DNA from: Acanthochlamys bracteata
Taxonomy: Eukaryota; Streptophyta; Magnoliopsida; Pandanales; Velloziaceae
DNA length: 64,000 nt
Assembly (NCBI GenBank): GCA_019914995.1
Contig: CM034127.1
Span: 4,836,001 to 4,900,000, forward strand
Direction of reading: 5' to 3'
The notes under the pieces were generated by a model. It was not told where the DNA came from. It saw nothing but the letters and a program-made list of their open reading frames with translations, and made no database searches. Positions 61,002 through 64,000 of the stretch are shown in pieces. The position numbers and the translations under genes are program-made. How positions within the stretch are numbered: position 1 is the first letter of the stretch; every line of letters begins with the position of its first letter.

Positions 61002-62300
61002 CTGGCTCTAGCAATCTTTCTGAATACCAAAAAGTGAGTACAAGGTTTGCAGGATTAACCAATCTTTCAACTGGTAGACTAGCTTCTTCTTAAGTCCAAA
61101 CAAGTACTCTGCTAACGAATCCCTCTGAAGTGATAAGTAAATCAAAATGAACAATTAGATTGCACTTGTATCCTTCCAATACCTATCCATTAGATCTTTA
61201 CAAAAATCTATAAGGACCATTGTTTTCAAGCAACCAAGTAATGCCCAGAACAAATCCTCAAACTTCCACAGACTCCATAGTCAGCATCTCTTTCGAGCCT
61301 GCAGTCCTAGCTGCCATAAAGTTCTGCACTAAACTCTTTGACAACCAGAACAAGGAAATTCCAACCACTTCCCTAACAACAACTACAAACAAATTCACTC
61401 AGAAAAAAAAAAAAGAAAGAAAAAGAAAACAAGAAGACAAGCTTTACATGAACATCTCTTAGAAAAATGATTTTGGAACTGTTTCAAAACTGAGAAGATG
61501 AATTAAAGCATGTGGTTTAAAAGCATTCGAAAGTGAGAAGGAATATCTTGAAGCCAACACCAAATAAATGGAGTTGGCAAAACAAATCAAATAGTTAAAA
61601 GATATATACTACACATTTTGAAAACAAAGACGAAGGGCACTCACCTTATTGTATCTCTAGCTATAGAAATTCATGTCCCTCTTCTTGTTTCTGCAGTTGT
61701 TTTCTATTGATTCCAGCTCTTTCAATCTTACTGTTTCTAACAAAAGAAAAAAAAAACAACTCCTTCAGAAAACAATTTATTCAACGAAGAGAAGAATCTT
61801 GCTTAAATTCCATAAGAAACTTCATACATACAGCTAATCTCAAGCTAAATAAACACCATTTCTAAGAATTGAAGTACCCAAAAATCAAAATCTTGAAAAC
61901 AAACTATGTGAACCCAGCTCTAAAAATCTGATCTTGGTATAACAGAAGAAGTTGGACAAAAAAAAAGATTCACCTTTTTAATTACTACCTTCAATAAACA
62001 CAACCAAAATTTTCTCTACTTGTTGTTGTTCTCGTTATTGAGCAGCAGGACTGTGATTTGCCTCAAGTGGGAAGGCAGAGGTGAGGAAAGAAAAGGGGAA
62101 GAAAAGGTTTGTGCTTTGCAGCAATAAATAAGAAAAATCTTTGTAAGAAGGAAGAGGAGGAGAATTAAAGGGAGTTCTTCTATTGGGTTGAAGGAGATCT
62201 CTTTCTCTGGGTGGTGGGTGTGGATCCCAATACCAGCATTCAGATGCCAATTCAATTATTGTTGGATGCTTCTTTTCTGCACTATCACAAACACACACTC
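61002..62300 (-). promoter_or_regulatory. 5' UTR exons and promoter of the DUF3755 gene
   Basis: A minus-strand leader exon ends at 61645 with a good donor (aag|gtgagtgcc), and an acceptor must lie between 61100 and 61002. Upstream, 62040-62340 is purine-rich on the plus strand (pyrimidine-rich on the gene's strand), as in many plant leaders. Open frames in either direction here are low-complexity and not convincing as proteins. Confidence 0.45.
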
Positions 62301-64000
62301 CTCCCTCTCTCCCTTCTCTTCTTCTTCCCTTCTTCTCTTCCCACCGCGATCACCACCAATCACCGCTCCATTCTCTTCATTGTTTTTTATTATAATCTGC
62401 CAACACTTAATACCAACTTTTTCTCTCTTTCAAATTGTAGCAAATTAGAGAGACAACAAATGAAGCTAGAAATTTTGGCAGTGTGGTCAATAAGGAAAAG
62501 AAAAGCTATTGTAAGATCGAAACTCAGCTTTTAGCTTTATAGCTTACAGCTAACTTGTGGAGAACCTCTCAATTTTAGATTCTTTTTTTTTTCTCTCTAA
62601 AAATGGACTGAACATGTTTTTACGTCTTCTCCAATAACCACTTCCAACTCAGCTCATCACTAGAGAACAATTAAATTATTTTAAAAAGACAGTTCACAAT
62701 TTCAACAAATTCATTTTCTTTCTTTTCTAAAATTGTGTCTTTTTTAAAAAAGTATTTAGCATTCTTGTTATTTAAATGAAATACCATTCAGATTTCGCTT
62801 TCCACAGTCTTCTTTTGTTTTTTTTTTTGATGTTTCTTTGTGTTACAAAGTTAATAACACAAAATTAATCTATTAACTATATAAAATTATTATCTAACAT
62901 TTTGTTTTTTGTTTTAATTTTTGTAAAGTTAAGCAACAAGGTGGCATCTCATTTGTTTATTTTGTGCCAATTTATTTTACCAAATGCCAATTCTGTTTCT
63001 TTGAATAATAGAAATAATAAAAGAATCTAATAATAATACTATTTTTTTTAAGTAAGACTATTGTCGTTCTTTGTGATTTTTCTTCAAAAGGTATCTACTT
63101 TCTGTTGTGTAGTTGCATGATGCTCCTTCCAAGATGGCACTTGCTTTCAAGAATTAAAATATTTGTTAATTTATTGAATAAAATAAAATTTTCTTTGAAT
63201 TTTCTTATATCTATGCTAATTGCATTTATACCGAGTGATAATTGGTTCAATATGATAAGTTTTTAAAGAAAAACAGTAACAAATTTTTTTGAGTCACTAG
63301 ACTCCCGGAGTTAGGAATTATTCTATAAGTTAAAAAGTGATTTTCGAAATAATTTTTTGTAAAATCTTAAATTTTATTTCAAAAATATTATTTTGGTTTA
63401 TTTAATATGAAGTGAAAATTAATATTAAAATTTGAGTGATTAAGGGTATGTCTGATTAATATAAAATTATACTTTTTAGATTTTAAGTTAAGCATTTTTT
63501 AACTTTTATATCAAATTTTATTTTTAGATATTGTTAGTAAAATTATATTTATTTTCGTAAAATTTAATTTCATGTGGTTTAAACTCAAATGAAGCACGAT
63601 TTTATAGTCCGTTTAAATAATTTTTATTATATATTCAACAAATTTTTATAATATATATAAATTTTTAAAATTTAAGAATATAAAAGAATTTTGTATATCA
63701 CATAATTTTATTATTATTTATTTTAATTATATAAAAAATTAGACTTATTTTTTTAAACTTTTAAAAAAAGATTTAGTTTAAATTTTTTATATCATAAACG
63801 CTGCCGAAATTCCCTCGAATGTAATGAAGTGACATGTTCTCCTTTTATGGGACTTGCATGGAACTGCCTTGTGTACTTGCAATGAAGTGATAGTAGGTTA
63901 AGTATTATAATAAACACCTATAATGAACTATTATATTAAGAATTTGTTTACTGACCCACTAAATTTAAATTTTAAAATAATATGCCTATTTCAAAATAAA
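62301..64000. other. AT-rich intergenic DNA with one MITE-like block
   Basis: No gene was seen. At about 63448-63815 an AT-rich block starts with gggtatgtctgattaa and ends with atcataaacgctgccgaaat, an end resembling those at 3757-3783 and 10952-10978. The remaining sequence is low-complexity A/T. Confidence 0.4.

Noticed and set aside
62188..62534. Plus-strand open frames of 86 and 107 codons
   Set aside because: Ser/Leu/Phe/Pro-rich translations of a pyrimidine tract in the leader/promoter region of the DUF3755 gene, with no conserved motif.

Overview
This is a 64 kb piece of a plant nuclear chromosome. The signs are spliced genes of plant-only families (cytokinin dehydrogenase, type-A response regulator, PsbQ-like lumen proteins, a DUF3755 SANT protein), long AT-rich intergenic DNA, and CACTA, Gypsy and hAT-like elements. 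The coding sequences are not GC-rich overall, so a non-grass angiosperm is more likely than a grass. I cannot name the species.

Layout. 1.1-1.9 kb: a five-exon type-A response regulator (-). 9.4-10.0 kb: a small signal-peptide plus single-membrane-span protein of unknown function (-), here called gene B. 15.2-18.3 kb: a complete five-exon cytokinin dehydrogenase (+). 24.0-34.8 kb: an accessory block with two non-autonomous CACTA transposons, each with a matching 3-bp target-site duplication. The larger (7.9 kb) split a decayed copy of the 5' end of gene B and carries host-gene fragments, including a broken piece of a YUCCA auxin-biosynthesis gene. 35-39.2 kb: a decayed Ty3/Gypsy element with two smaller hAT-like elements nested in it. 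39.6-48.2 kb: UTP20, a 2677-residue ribosome-biogenesis HEAT-repeat protein in one coding exon behind three 5'-UTR introns. 48.8-52.0 kb: unidentified exon-like islands. 54.2-57.1 kb: two PsbQ-like genes in the same orientation, one with a thylakoid-lumen targeting signal and one with no visible targeting. 57.7-62.3 kb: an eight-coding-exon DUF3755/SANT gene (-), tail-to-tail with the second PsbQ-like gene.

How they fit. Eukaryotic neighbours need not share function, but two cytokinin genes (a response repressor and a degrading enzyme) lie 13 kb apart, and the two PsbQ-like genes look like an old, diverged tandem pair. The most notable structure is the gene-capturing (Pack-type) CACTA at 26.9-34.8 kb. 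All exon joins given for the five spliced genes keep frame and use GT..AG borders read by eye. No homology search or expression data were available.
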